From: Cacajao melanocephalus
Lineage: Eukaryota > Chordata > Mammalia > Primates > Pitheciidae
Assembly: GCA_963573385.1 (NCBI GenBank)
Contig: CAUYLG010021646.1
Coordinates: 1-64,000, forward strand
Direction: 5' to 3'
DNA: 64,000 nt
A program made the position numbers and the translations under genes. A model generated the notes under the pieces. It was not told where the DNA came from. It saw nothing but the letters and a program-made list of their open reading frames with translations, and did no database searches. The stretch's first letter is position 1. Each line of letters starts with the position of its first letter. Below, one piece after another: positions 11,986-24,027 of this stretch.

Positions 11986-14900
11986 TTGTTTAACTCAAGT
12001 CAGCTAATCAGAGAGCTTAAAGACATCTGCCATGATCCCTTTGCCCTACAACACAACATAATCATATAATCATGGGCGTGATCTCCCATCATATTCACAG
12101 GTTCCTTGCCACACTCACGGGGAGGCATGACGCAGGGTGTGTACATCAGGGGATGGAAATGTTGGGGCCATCTTGGACTCCTCTTTAACCCGCTGGAGCA
12201 CAAGCCCATTGCCATTCCTCCTGATTGTTTTTCTTCCTCGCCCGTTAGGACTGGATGGCAGTTTCTTTGCCAAGATCGCATTTAGCTGACAGCACCACTG
12301 CTAAAAGGGGAAAGCCAGGCAAAGGGCTAAACCTCCTCCTGCTCCATACCTCTTCTATCCAGTCCCTTTGAACAGGAAGACTCCCCTTCTGTGACATGGT
12401 CTTAATCAGGCTTTTCTAGGGCATGCTGCGTTCCTTGCCCTGCTGCCTCCCTGCATAGAGCTCTCTTTTCCTAATTTATTTTCAGCCCTAAAGCTGAGCT
12501 CAGAGGCAGCATCTGGTTCTGCTTTTAAAACAAAGCTCCAGCTGAGTTGTGTAGAGAAGTACAGAAGTCAAACACATGCGTGTCCCCAAGGTCACCCAGC
12601 ACCAGGCCAGCCTTGGTTTTTTTCCCTGCCCGACAGCCCCTTCCCAGCATTCTTTGTTGTCAACACACAGCTTCTATTCACCTGGGCCTGTTACAGGGTC
12701 CTGGGGTTACTGGGTCTGCAGCTAGGTCAGAGCCACTGGGCTTTGGAGGCCCTCCCAGGCCCCGAATCCACTTAGAAATTCTGTATCCACGCAAGAAAAA
12801 TGGAAACTGAGGAGAATGTGACTTGTAAGGCCTGAGCTCTGCTGTTGAGCTTTCCCGTCTAGCAAGCAACTCCCTGGGCTCAATATTCATTCCCAGAAAC
12901 TCAAGTGACAGATGCGTCATAGTAGAAGCTAAACTATCCTAAAAAAAAACACCTCCTGGAAGTAGTGACTCATTCATGTCCCCCGGTGGTGAAAAGTCAG
13001 CCTCTAAGCTCCACCAGGGCTGCCGTTCTGACTTGATTATTGTTCCCATTTGGTTCAAGTCTCAAGTAGACTGAGGTTTCCATGAAATAAGAATGATCAT
13101 TATCTGCAGGGGCGGGAGAGTCATGAGGCAAATTACATGTGAAGTCCAGACTCCGATGGCCACATCCATAGGCATTATATTTTCTGGGGTACTTTCATTT
13201 TCAGATATTCTGCTGTATTGCACCATGACTTGTGCTTGTCAAATCAGTTCCATCTTAGTCTAAAAATATGGTAGGGGCAACCGTAGTTATGTAGTAGATT
13301 GACTGGGAGGAGAGGCCGAGGGGATGAAAGAGAGAGATAGGCCCGTGTACTTCCCCTTAAGAGAAACCTTCTCCTTTCACTCTAACCCACTCCAAAAGGA
13401 CTTGGAGGGCACATGACCCAGGACACTGAAGGCATCTGATGGCTATAAGGAGAGCACTTTGATGAACTAATTACAAGGAGTAATTTGCTTGATGAGCCAT
13501 TGTTCCCCAGAAAAACCTAGCCAGAGGAAGAACTTTGCGTAGGACACAGGGATGTGGTTAAGAAAGCCACACCTGCTAAAGCTGGGCTGCAGAGTCTAGA
13601 GTTCCAAAGGAGATGATGTGGAGGAAGGGGAACAGGGGCTTCACATGCAAAACATACCCATGTCTTCAGTTCAGTCAGAGGTACATGGGAAACAAAGGTA
13701 ATGGGATGGGCTGAGGAGCAGGGAGAAGCCAGGTCAGCTCCCATCAGCCTTGCAGGGAGAGCCCAACTTTATGATCCTGCATTTGACAAGTGGAGCCCTT
13801 AGAGTTCTGCCCACCCTTATTAAATACTCAAAACTGTCAATTATGTTAATTGTGATTATTATTATTACTCATGAGGCATGCTTTCCTTTGTAATTTTCAA
13901 TTGGAGAAGAAGATGATGTCACGTCCAATTTCTACTCTGAAGCAATATTTTTCTGCCTCTTCTGTATATATTTGGAAAGGAGAAGCTGACAACAAAAACA
14001 AAAACAAGCCAGAAACTAAACTCAGGATTGGTGAGATCCCACACATTATCAGCCTTGGAGGAGCCAACGCCCGAGGCATGTGCTTTGTGGTATGTCGACT
14101 TTCATAGGTTTTCTTCCCGGTTAATGTTGCCTCCATTGTTTTTCTTTTTAAGTATGACCAAACGACCTTGTTACATAAAGTGTGGTTCCCTGAATATGAG
14201 CAACAGAAGGCAGAGCAAACAGAGCTTAATGTTATCATCAAATGCAACTACAACCATGTTAATATAGTACATATTATTAATAGATGATGATACTAATGGT
14301 TACATGTGCTGCATGGTAATTGACCATACCAGATAAGCAGCTTAGTTAAGTTACTACCCAGGGGATGACTTTTATAGTCAGGCTTTGAAACCCGCCCCCA
14401 CCACCACCACCATGCCACTTACACTCTGACAGCTGTCCAGCATGTATGCCCTCCCTTGAAGGTTTTGTCCAATACCATATTCCTTTTCTGCTTAGCTTCA
14501 ATTAGGGCATAGACCTTCTCTGCCTATGCTAGGAAGAAAAACCAAAGAATATAAGAGGAATGGAAGATGGCACATAAGTTAAGCTAACAAGAGCTGTGGG
14601 AACAAATAGATGTTGCACAATAGAAGGCTATTTTGCTCTCTCATACCAGCCCAGTATAAGTGTTCTCATCAGCAGACAGTCTTCCTCTTTGTGGTGACCA
14701 AGGAGCTAAGGCTCCTTTCTCTGTCTTATGGCTCCATCCTTCCCTGGTCCTCAGAATTCTTGCATCCAGTGAGCAGACAGAGAAGAAAGAGGGAAAGACT
14801 CACCTGCATTCCCTTCTCAGCCTGGGAGTGACACAGACCACTCAGGCTCACACCCCATCAGCAAAAACTGGCCCTGAATGCCAGGGGGCTGGACAACATA

Positions 14901-15039
14901 GCCTGTAGTGGGGTAGCTGCTCCTGGCAACAATTTCATAATATGCAAGAGGTTGCACCAGTTTTTGGTGAGTCATTAGTCATTGCTGCTACCAGGAATTT
15001 TACAAGACCCAAGAAGGATTTCTTTTTTGGTTTTCTTTG

Positions 15040-15042
<3 letters not shown>
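11986..15042. other. Unassigned intronic sequence
   Basis: About 3 kb without a repeat or gene that I can name. Open frames (12000-12281, 12547-12810, 13897-14247) are short and lack domains. Confidence 0.4.

Positions 15043-15088
<46 letters not shown>
15043..15088. repeat. (TG)23 dinucleotide microsatellite
   Basis: A perfect 46-bp TG run directly abutting the tail side of the following antisense Alu. It probably grew from the Alu poly(A) end. Confidence 0.99.
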
Positions 15089-15092
<4 letters not shown>

Positions 15093-15374
15093 AGACGGAG
15101 GTTCTCTCTGTCACCCACGCTGGAGTGCAGTGGCATGAGCTTGGCTCACTGCAACCTCCACCTCCTGCGTTCAAGTGATTCTCCTGCCTCAGCTTCCCAA
15201 GTAGCTTAGACTACAGGCACACACGACCATGCCCAGCTAATTTTTGTATTTTTAGTAGAGATGGGGTTTCACCATGTTGGCCAGGCTGGTCTTGAACTCC
15301 TGACCTCAGGTGATCCACCCGCCTCAGTCTCCCAAAGTGCTGGGATTACAGGCGTGAGCCATCACGCCTGGCCA
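15089..15374 (-). mobile_element. Alu SINE, full length (minus strand)
   Basis: Antisense Alu from TTTGAGACGGAGGTTCTCTCTG through CTGGAGTGCAGTGGCATGAG, TTTTTAGTAGAGATGGGGTT and CCCAAAGTGCTGGGATTACAG to CACGCCTGGCC. Little divergence, consistent with AluS. Overlapping ORFs containing VCVCV or THTHT repeats are artefacts of the TG tract. Confidence 0.98.
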
Positions 15375-16229
15375 GGATATATTTATTATAAGCACTGGTG
15401 ATTATGACCTAACACTAAAGAATCCAAGGGACAGACTCATGGTACCGATGAGGGCCTAGGGCAGAGAATACGTCTGAGCTTCAGGGAGTCCCAGAAGCAT
15501 GCTTTCTTGCATCAGGTAGAAGCTTATTTCTCCCACAAGGAAGTACAACACAACAGCACAACAGCAGCTGCCCCAGGCTTTAGGATCCAGGCTCAGAAGC
15601 CCCATGAAACATAAATGCCTATTTGATTGCCCTTTACAGCAAAACCTTGTTAAGCAGATATCAGTTTATCCAAGAGAATGCACAATTGGAAGCAATTGTT
15701 GCTCCCCAGCTAACTGGATACCCTGTCATGCTCCAGTAAAAATATCAGATTATATGAACTAGTTAATTCAAAATCCATTCTTCCTGGTCCCTTGCCTTTC
15801 AAATTAATGACATTTGCTGTAATTGACGGTGAGAGAGAGAGGGAGCTGGGGCAGGCGGAGGAGCACCTGATCTCTCGGAGTTAGCGGATTCTGCTCCCAC
15901 ACCAAACCAAAACCAAGGGGAAGCGAAGGGAAGAGGAAAGGGAGGGCTGGCTGCAAAGTATGCGTTCTGGAAAACTTGATTTTAAGTACTATTTTTTTTC
16001 CCCTGAAGGACTCTTAAAAGAAAGCAAGGAGGAAAAGAAGAATGCCTAGACAGCTGTGCAGTTAGTACCACAATTAAGAAAATCAGAAAATAGTGAGCTT
16101 TTTTAGCCTCAGGATGAGCTTTGTTCTGTTGGGGTCTCCTCTCTAACACCCTTGGCCTGGACAGGCATGACTTGAAGTCTAAGACCTTTGGGGGAGAGGC
16201 AGCAGACTGCTGCAGCTCCCCATGATTCC
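15375..16229. other. Unassigned intronic sequence
   Basis: No gene or repeat recognised. 15815-15960 is purine-rich with GA runs. Confidence 0.4.
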
Positions 16230-16380
16230 ACCCCTCCGTGCCTCAGTTTCCTTATCCGTTAGCATCGGATAGTACCTCCTTCACAGGGTTGTTATAAGGA
16301 TTAAAAGTATTGATGTTTGTAAAATGTTTACAGTGGCATCTAGAACACAGTAAGCCCCATACAGATGTCTATAAAACACA
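16230..16380 (+). mobile_element. MIR SINE
   Basis: GTGCCTCAGTTTCCTTATCCG, TAGTACCTCCTTCACAGGGTTG, TATAAGGATTAAAAGT and AACACAGTAAGC match the MIR core and 3' end. Confidence 0.9.
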
Positions 16381-16439
16381 GAACACTAGATGAGAACGCC
16401 TGAGTCCCTTTTTAACAGGTAGGAGACTTGGAGCCAGTT

Positions 16440-16592
16440 CCATTCAGCTGAGAGCCTCAGTTTCTTGTTTATGAAATGAGGCCCATTTTATAGCCTTACA
16501 GAATGGTCTCATGGCAGGGGTAAGATGAATGTGGATATGCTCTGCTCGGTGCCTGGCACAGAATCGGCAGTTAATAAATGTTAAGTACTACC
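16440..16592 (+). mobile_element. MIR SINE
   Basis: GAGCCTCAGTTTCTTGTTTATG, GTGCCTGGCACAGAATCGG and TTAATAAATGTTAAGTA match MIR. This is a second copy next to the previous one. Confidence 0.85.
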
Positions 16593-17654
16593 TCGAGCTG
16601 AATGTTTAAAGTATTCCCAGATCCCAGCAAGACAGAAAATGAGAGACTTCAGTAAACAGTGCCAGAGACGCTTCTGCATATGGCAGCCCCAAGTCACCAA
16701 GACGAGTGTGTGCCAGCCAGCACTTTAATTTTCACTTATTTCATAGAATAAGGAGCCATGTGTGCACTGAGCTCCTACCCAGGTTATTAGAGAGACATAT
16801 GTAGCACATCAACACAGATTGGCAGGGTGGGAAAACAAGGAGAAGTTGGGGAATACCTGGTGAAAGGTATTTAAATTAGTGAGATGAATTTGGCTCCAAC
16901 AGACCTCAGTAGCATATATACTGGAGTATTAAAATAGCAGGGACACAGATACCATTTTCTAGTATCTCTGGGAATCAGGCACTCAAAAAATAAAAGTGAT
17001 GAGCCTTTCTATTTTAATAACAGGAAAACTCACGAGAACATGAATTTCTCTATATAGAAAAACAATGCAAAGACTTCTTCACATCAATTCCAAAACGCCT
17101 CAAAGGGAGTGGGATGTTAAACCACAGCCAGGAGGATGCTGAAAGGCTCTCCCCGCAGTCTCATCCAGTGTCTCTCTGAGGCATGGTGACAGGATATGGG
17201 GAAGTGACACAGTGTAATATTCAGGGACTCCAGCAAGACTTCTGAATTCTTCTCTGCCTCCTGAATGAGTTCAAAAAGAAACAGTGTGAGTGTGTGAGGA
17301 TTATTGTGACTGCCTATGGGAAGTGCCTGATGCAGGTCCCAGCTTTGCACCCCACATACGTCACCTGATGTCATGAGTACCACTCTGCCTCAACATATGA
17401 GTTCTGTTAGACAGCATGGAATTGTCAGGGAGGCATCCTGAGGGAATGGCCGCAGGGTGCACTCTTCCCAGGGCTTGGTCCTGTGTAGTCCAGCTAGGGA
17501 GCCAGACAACAAACAATATATAGTAAAGTTTTGTGGGTGCTTAGATCTCCCCATGTGGGGTACAGCGGAGGTATTACAGAAAAGAAATTTAGAAGACCTC
17601 AGTGAGGAGGTGACTGTTGAGCACCATGCTCACCCATGCCTTCAATAATTTCTT
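16593..17654. other. Unassigned intronic sequence
   Basis: Nothing recognised. Confidence 0.4.
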
Positions 17655-17706
17655 GTTTCCCCAACAAACTGAGCTCCTGGATAGCAGGGATCATTGTTCA
17701 CATCTT
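17655..17706 (+). mobile_element. L2 3'-end fragment (sense)
   Basis: GAGCTCCTGGATAGCAGGGATCATTG and TTTGTGTCC match the L2 3' region. It stops abruptly at the oppositely oriented copy that follows. Confidence 0.65.
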
Positions 17707-17850
17707 TGTGTCCTAAGAATAGCCTTCATTCATTCAGTCAACAGACATTCCATGAGCACTTACCATGAACCAGGCACTATGCAGCCACTATAATAAAAAA
17801 TAGGATTACAGTAGGATCTTTGCCCTTGAGGAGCTCACACATCTCTTGAA
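17707..17850 (-). mobile_element. L2 3'-end fragment (antisense)
   Basis: TTCATTCATTCAGTCAACAGAC, GAGCACTTACCATGAACCAGGCAC and CTTTGCCCTTGAGGAGCTCAC are the antisense L2 terminus. Confidence 0.75.
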
Positions 17851-17899
17851 ACAACATGTTCTGTGAAGTGTTGTCACTCCCTCCTCTGGGTTCCCGTGG

Positions 17900-18078
17900 C
17901 TCTTTGCAATGACTGATTAGCCCTGTGCATGATATATCTGTCTCTCTTCTGCACTGGACTGTGAATTCTCAAGGGTAGGTCGGGAGGACAACTCGTCTCT
18001 TCACCCTTGCCTGGCCCAATATGAGTCACTGGGCAGGCAATCCGTAAATGGTCATTGAATAAATTAGTGGGAAAGCAA
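17900..18078 (+). mobile_element. L2 3'-end fragment (sense)
   Basis: GGACTGTGAATTCTCAAGGGTAGG, CCTTGCCTGGCCCAATATGAG, GTCATTGAATAAATTAG and a terminal ATGAATGAA fit the L2 3' end and its TGAA tail. Confidence 0.7.
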
Positions 18079-18934
18079 TTAATGAATGAACGCAGCCATA
18101 CCTCCAGGAGTGATGCTGAAGACAGTGTGTGAGCTAACAGAGGTCTCAAATACATGAAGAGTCTCACTTAGAGCACCATAACTGACCTGTTTCCATCTCC
18201 TCTGGAGTATAAGGGATTTAGATTCATTACAGAAAAGAAGTTCCTGATACTGAGAACCATGTGCCATCCTTCCTCCAACAATCTATCCCTTATAGAAAGA
18301 GTCTAGATTTTGCTTTGATATCACTGAGGCATTGTCCAGAATCCAGCAGGATTCCTAGGCTTTAACTGCAAAATGGAACGGATGCATGGTGTGTCACCAT
18401 TAACAACAGAGGGCAAATGGATCACCAGTGGGTATTTAAGGAACCACTGGGCTTGTTAGCACTCTGCACATAGCCAGACATAAATACAAAAGTGATAAAC
18501 AGGCAACCAGGAGCCCAGTGTCAGATACCTGCTTGTTCTACAGGTTTGCTCAGGCCCACCTGCGCTCAGCTGCAGCAACTGCCCTACAAAAGCATGTCCT
18601 CCCCAGGCAGACAGGCAGTTTCTCTGGCCAGAAAGCGCCACCGTGTATCACTCTTGAAGCAAATGCAAAATCAATGCTTTTCCTCCGAGGCCGACCTGAC
18701 CACTCTACCGCCGCAGAGTTGCATCGTCACTGTCAGGCTCTGCCCAGGAGCTGGTGCCGGGGACTATGAATCAGCTCCCGCCCCAGATTAACATTCAGAC
18801 AGAGGGCCTGGCGATGAATATTTTAATATAATGTTTACTGTTTACCCACATGAATGGAAAGGACTTGCATCTGCCAGTGCCACCTGTGCCCACAGTACTG
18901 CAGCCCAAACAGCCACATCCCCAGAGAACCCAGC
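18079..18934. other. Unassigned intronic sequence
   Basis: No gene or repeat recognised. It ends with an AT-rich FOX-like motif area near 18818-18850 (TGTTTACTGTTTAC), of unknown significance. Confidence 0.4.
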
Positions 18935-18939
18935 TGTGT

Positions 18940-19030
18940 AGAGCAGAGAGAGGAGGGCGGGAGGGGGCGGGGTGGGGAGGGGGGAGGAGGCCAGGAGGGG
19001 GTGGGGTGGGGAGTCAGGAGGAGGGCAGCA
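18940..19030. repeat. G-rich low-complexity tract, G-quadruplex-prone on the plus strand
   Basis: Many runs of G3 to G6 separated by short A/T/C loops (GGGCGGGAGGGGGCGGGG, then GGGGAGGGGGGAGGAGG and GGGGGTGGGGTGGGGAG). Confidence 0.9.
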
Positions 19031-20272
19031 CAGTGACTGGCTGGTGGGAGGAATCAGGGGAAGGAAGGCACAAACCAGAGAGATGGGAAGCAGGTGCAGG
19101 ACAGAGTCAGAGGCTGGAGGAAGACACAGGGGGAGCAGCAGTTACAAAGAAAAACAAGTTGGGAGAGGGGGTGTTCAAGAAGAGAGGTTGTAGGGACCCC
19201 CTCAGCTGAGAGTGGATCTCACGGAGGCTCCTGTCAGGATGAAGGGAGAGAACAGAATGTGTCTGACTCAAGTACACAGAGTGTGTTTCGGAGGAGTGGG
19301 CGTCTTTTTCAAGTTGGTGCAGCTATTTGTGGCCACGCAGCCATATGGACTCTCTGGAAGCCGCTGGTGCTCTCACCTCGCTGCCCAGGCACTGGCTCCC
19401 GTGGCTTGGTGCCAGGGCCACTACCCCAGACTGTAGTGTCTCCAGGAGGAAAGGAGAGAAGCTAGCTTAGACACCAACTGGGAGTCAGGAATGGAAAGGT
19501 CATTTACCAGCTTAGTGCAGAGTACTTTTGGTTTGGGTCTGAAAGGGGGCCTGGCAGAGGCTGTCCTGTGGAAAGCTAGCCATTGCTTCCTCCACGAAGG
19601 CTCTTAGAAATCCAGGGGATAACCTTCTCCTGGTGAACATAGGGTGCAGCCAGCTGCTCCCAGCACATCAACTGCCAGAGAGGAGCCTGGTCTCTTCTGG
19701 TGGCCTGAGGCACTCACCACTCACTTCTTCTGGGCATCTCCATGTTCTATTAGCAAGGAGATGGCCAGGAGAAGTCTCTCTCTCTCAAAAGATGAGCATT
19801 TCTTTTAAAACTGCCTTGGTCTCTTAGCTTACTTTGTCACCTTTCTGTTCCCCTTCACCTTTCTCCTTTCCTTGGGCTATACCTCAGATTCGGTTTGGAT
19901 CTCTGACAGAATGTGGCATTAATACCCATTTTGTTTTTACCAGCCCTTTTTCTGGTCATGTTTCTGGGCTCTGTGCAACCCTGAGCTCCTTGAAAAGATT
20001 GCCAAGGAGAAGAGGAGAGGAGAGGGGACAGCTATGGTTAATGAGGAAAAGACACCTGCCTTCTAACAGGTACAGCAGAGAATAATGTGTCACAGGAGGA
20101 ATGTACCAACTCCACTCTCCCTCCCTTGGTTGTGGGAGTGACCACCCACCCACCCCCTGCTCCTCCTCCTGCCAGGGTCCATGTCTGCATCCCACCAGCC
20201 ATCCCCTACCTGGAGTTAACAAGAGGCCTACCGGGATTAATTGTGCTTCTGGAGGCCCATATGTAGGAACAG
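19031..20272. other. Unassigned intronic sequence
   Basis: Nothing recognised. GC-rich compared with the sequence beyond 21 kb. Confidence 0.4.
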
Positions 20273-20510
20273 ATTTTGTTTTTAACTTTTTATTCCAGAA
20301 CATTTCAAAAATACATAAAAATAGAGGGAGTTGTCAATGAACCCCATGTACTAATCACTCCGCTATAAAAATCATCAACCCAACATCTCTCTTGTTTCAT
20401 CCATACACCCCATTCCCCACACACACCCACACACCCACATAGGATTTTTCTGAAGCAATTCTAACTTATGCCATTTCATCCATAAATATCCATAGGTACA
20501 ATTTTGACTA
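20273..20510 (-). mobile_element. Probable old L1 (L1M/ME) 3'-end fragment
   Basis: AACATTTCAAAAATACATAAAAATAG, AATGAACCCCATGTACTAATCAC and TCTAACTTATGCCATTTCATCC follow the layout of an antisense old L1 3' end. Tentative. Confidence 0.4.
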
Positions 20511-21405
20511 GAGCACTAACAGTTCAAACTTTCTCAGGCCCCCCAAAACCAACTTAGGCCTTGGCACACACCCACCTTTGAGGATGGAAACTCCGTGACC
20601 CCTCATTTTCTAGGTGCATGCGTCTCATCTTTCCCAACCTACCACCCTTGTTAGAAACAAATCAGTGCCCAAGCTGTGGACAGCTTCACCTCACGCCTTG
20701 GGCAGTCTCTCCTCTTCATTCCCAGAAGAAATCATTTTGTAAGCAAGCTAGCCTGTCAGAAAACCCACCTGCATGCCAGATGTGCACAGCTGTATGTGAG
20801 CAACTGCCAATCCATCTGCAGAACTACCTAAACAAGGGAGACGTGCAATCTGATCACCAAATGACTCTCGTAAATGATGGTAGCACATGCAATATTCAAA
20901 ACCAATGGACAAAACAAACTTGGGCTTTCTCCAGAGGGGGGAAAAGACTGAAAAATAATGCTCTTTTTTTTCCCTCCAAAATTTTGATGAAATTTGTTTG
21001 TTCATTGAGCAGGAAAACAAAGTTGTTTATGGAAATGGTTACTAGGAGACCTGAATTTGGATCCCTCGTCTGAACGCCATCAATGTCCTTTGGCCCACAA
21101 TGAGAGGTCTTTTTTCATGAAACTTTTAAATAATTCATGGAACCAACTATGAAAAAGTTTATCGTTTAAAAGTCTGGACTTGGAAATTCAGACATAATTA
21201 CATAGATGCTTGAGCTATAGTAGAAAGCGCATTATCTAACTCAGAAGGTCTAGATGCTTTCACTAACTTGTGTAATTCTGCCCCTTTACTGCTCATTTGT
21301 AAAAATGAGTAAATCATCATAGTTCAGCCTTTCTCTCTCTAAGTAGGTAAAGAAGTCAAGAGGTTATATGCTAAAAGGATACTGTGCAGAGAAGAGGAAA
21401 ATTAA
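20511..21405. other. Unassigned intronic sequence
   Basis: A 151-codon plus-strand open frame at 20618-21073 has no recognisable domain, signal peptide or conserved neighbour. I regard it as chance. Confidence 0.45.
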
Positions 21406-21419
21406 TATTTGAATTTATT

Positions 21420-22869
21420 TTTTTCTTTAACTTTTATTTTAAGTTCAGGGGTACATATGTTAGATGTGCAACTTTGTTACATAGGTAAATATGTGCCATG
21501 GTGCTTTGCTATACAGATCATCCCATCATCTAGGTCTTAAGCTCAGTATCCATTAGCAATTCTCTGACAGGCCCCAGTGTTTGTTGTTCCATGTGTTCTC
21601 ATCATTCAGCTCCCAATTATAAGTGAGAACATACAGTGTTTGATTTTCTGTTCCTGCATTATTTTGCTGAGGATAATGACTTCCAATTCCATCTATGTCC
21701 CTTCAAAGAACATGATTTCATTCCTTTTTATGGCTGCATAGTATTCCATGGTATATATGTACTACATTTTCTTTATCCAGTCTATCATTGATGAGCATTT
21801 AGGTTAATTCTGTCTTTGCTACTGTGAATAGTGCTGCAATAAACATACACATGCATGTATCTTTGTAATAGAATGATTTATATTCCTTTGGGTACATACC
21901 TAGTAATAGGATTGCTGGGTCAAATGATATTTCTGCCTCTAGTTCTTTGATGAATTGCCACACTGTCTTTCACAATGGTTGAACTGATTGTCACTCCCAC
22001 CAACGGTGTAAAAGTGTTCCTTTTTCTCCACAATCTTGCTAGCGTCTCTTATTTTTTGACTTTTTAATAATAGCCATCTGACTGATGTGAGATGGTAACT
22101 CATTGTGGTTTTGATTTGCATTTCTCTAATGATCAGTGATGTTGAGCTTCTTTTTCCATATGTTTGTTGACCACATAAATGTCTTCTTTTGAGAAGTGTT
22201 TGTTCATGTCTTTTGCCCACTTTTTAATGGGGCTACTTTTTTTCTTGTAAATTTGTGTAAGTTCCTTATAAACTCTGGATATTAGACCTTTGTCAGATGG
22301 ACAGATTACAAAAATGTTCTCCCATTCTGTAGTTTGTCTATTAACTCTGTTGATAGTTTCTTTTGTTGTGCAGAAGCTCTTTAGTTTACTTAGATCCCAT
22401 TTGTCAATTTTTGCTTTTGTCACAATTGCTTTTGGCATTTTCATCATGGAATCTTTGCCTGTGTCTATGTCCTGAATGGTATTGCCTAGATTTTCATCTA
22501 GGGTTTTTATAGTTTTGGATTTTACATTTAAGTCTTTAATATATCTTGAGTTAATTTTTGTATATGGTGTAAGGAAGGGATCCAGTAACAATTTTCTGCA
22601 TAAGGCTAGGCAGTTCTCCCAGAACCATTTATTGAACAGAGAATCTTTTCCCCATTGCTTGTTTTTGTCAGGTTTGTCAAAGATCAGATGGTTGTAGATG
22701 TGTGGTCTTATTTCTGAGATCTCTATTTTGTTCCATTGGTCTAGGGGTCTGTTCTTGTACTAGTACCATGTTGTTTTGGTTACTGTAGCCTAATAGTATA
22801 TTTTGGGGTTGAGTAATATCATGCCTCCAGCTTTGTTCTTTTTGCTTAAAATTGTCTTGGTTATTCAGT
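21420..22869 (-). mobile_element. L1 LINE, 5'-truncated (1.45 kb), with 14-bp target-site duplication
   Basis: On the plus strand it runs from a T-rich tail (TTTTTCTTTAACTTTTATTTTAAGTTC) through the antisense 3' UTR into the C-terminal third of ORF2. The fragmentary ORF2 remnant at 22133-22591 (minus) retains [24 protein letters not shown], [13 protein letters not shown] and [18 protein letters not shown]. No reverse transcriptase or endonuclease core remains, so it is dead. It is flanked by identical TATTTGAATTTATT at 21406-21419 and 22870-22883. Looks like a primate-age L1 (L1PA/L1PB class). Same strand as RFX3. Confidence 0.97.
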
Positions 22870-22883
22870 TATTTGAATTTATT

Positions 22884-23520
22884 ATGTTCATGAAAAACCT
22901 ATATAACATGGATTGAAAATGTATAGTTCTTTTGGTTGAAGTTGAAAAAATATACGTGTATATATATGTATATGTATGTATGTAGCATTTCAACTTTCTG
23001 AAAAACACAAGTGATGATAGATGTAAAACTCAGAAAAATATCAGACTCTGAATGGCAAATGTTATTAAAAACCAAGCATGTCAAACACAAGGGCATTCAG
23101 CTTGCTATCACCATTCTCTTGTTGATGTTCACAACATCAAATAGCTAACAGGTTCCCCCAGTGAGCCTTAGTGCAGTCAGGTCTCCCAGAGCAAAGAGAT
23201 CATACAGCAGAGAATAAGGTTACATGGTCTCCCCAGGGAAGTGCCTTCTTCACTCTAGTCTTAGCCCTTCTGATGGAAATCACTACACACTGTCCAGCTT
23301 GGCTCAGCAACCATGGTTCACAGGGTGTTTGGGATGACCATAGTCTTTGTACAGATCCTAGAGGTGACTGTAGAAGCCCCTGACTTTTCTCCAGTGAGGA
23401 TGACAGCTATGACCCCATCTAACCTCCATCTGTGGAATGAAACAGTCACTCTTGCATGAGATGACATAGTACCTAGGAACCACATGAGTTATGCACTCAG
23501 AAGTGGACCTTTGTGAGAAA
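22884..23520. other. Unassigned intronic sequence with short TA/TG-rich tract
   Basis: A TATA/TGTA-rich stretch lies at about 22952-22985. Nothing else was recognised. Confidence 0.4.
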
Positions 23521-23524
23521 AGTA

Positions 23525-23685
23525 TAAGGGAAGGAGCTAGAATTCAGGAGGTTCTGGGTTCTATTCCTGGCTTGTCCTGGGTGATCTTAAACTGTTAAGT
23601 TTTTGGAGGGAGGCTTCATTTACCCACATATCCCATGGGGATAATCATATAACCTTTTTCCACCCTTACAGCATTGAAAGGGCAT
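23525..23685 (+). mobile_element. MIR-like SINE
   Basis: GAGGTTCTGGGTTCTATTCCTGGC, CTGGGTGATCTTAAACTG and CATGGGGATAATCATATAACC follow the MIR consensus order. Confidence 0.75.
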
Positions 23686-23982
23686 CTCAATTATTGTGTA
23701 GTTGCCAACAAGTAAATTAAAAAGGAGTGACCTGAAGTTCTGGGGCTGTGGCACATTCACCATGACCTACCCACTTTCAATTCACTTGCAGGTTCAAAAC
23801 CCATAAATTCTGAACATCACTTTGTCCTCAGGATTACTGTTCCTTTTCTCCAATGTTTCCATCCTTTCTGGCCTTTTCTCAAAGTGCAGGCACCCTTCCT
23901 CCCTCACCTATCCCACAACCCTTACCCCATCCACCCTTCTGGGACCTGGCAAAAATAAAAGAGGTTTTTAATACCCATTTTT
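23686..23982. other. Unassigned intronic sequence
   Basis: Nothing recognised. Confidence 0.4.
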
Positions 23983-24027
23983 AGACTGCATTCTAGCCTG
24001 GGCAATAGAACAAGAATCCCATTCTCT
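23983..24027 (+). mobile_element. Alu 3'-terminal fragment (plus strand)
   Basis: GACTGCATTCTAGCCTGGGC then AATAGAACAAGAATCCCATTCTC is the end of an Alu right arm. The rest of the element is missing. Confidence 0.75.

Noticed and set aside
18854..19209. Gly/Arg-rich open frames
   Set aside because: Translation of the G-rich low-complexity tract in several frames at once, so not evidence for a protein.
21038..21050. X-box-like GTTACTAGGAGAC (possible RFX autoregulatory site)
   Set aside because: It fits only the loosest form of the motif, which is expected often by chance, and it is far from any promoter.
20618..21073. 151-codon plus-strand open frame
   Set aside because: Composition is generic and there is no domain, splice context or promoter. 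Frames of this length occur by chance in a 64-kb window.
22133..22591. 152-codon minus-strand frame as a gene
   Set aside because: It is the degraded C-terminal part of L1 ORF2 in a truncated element, not a host gene.
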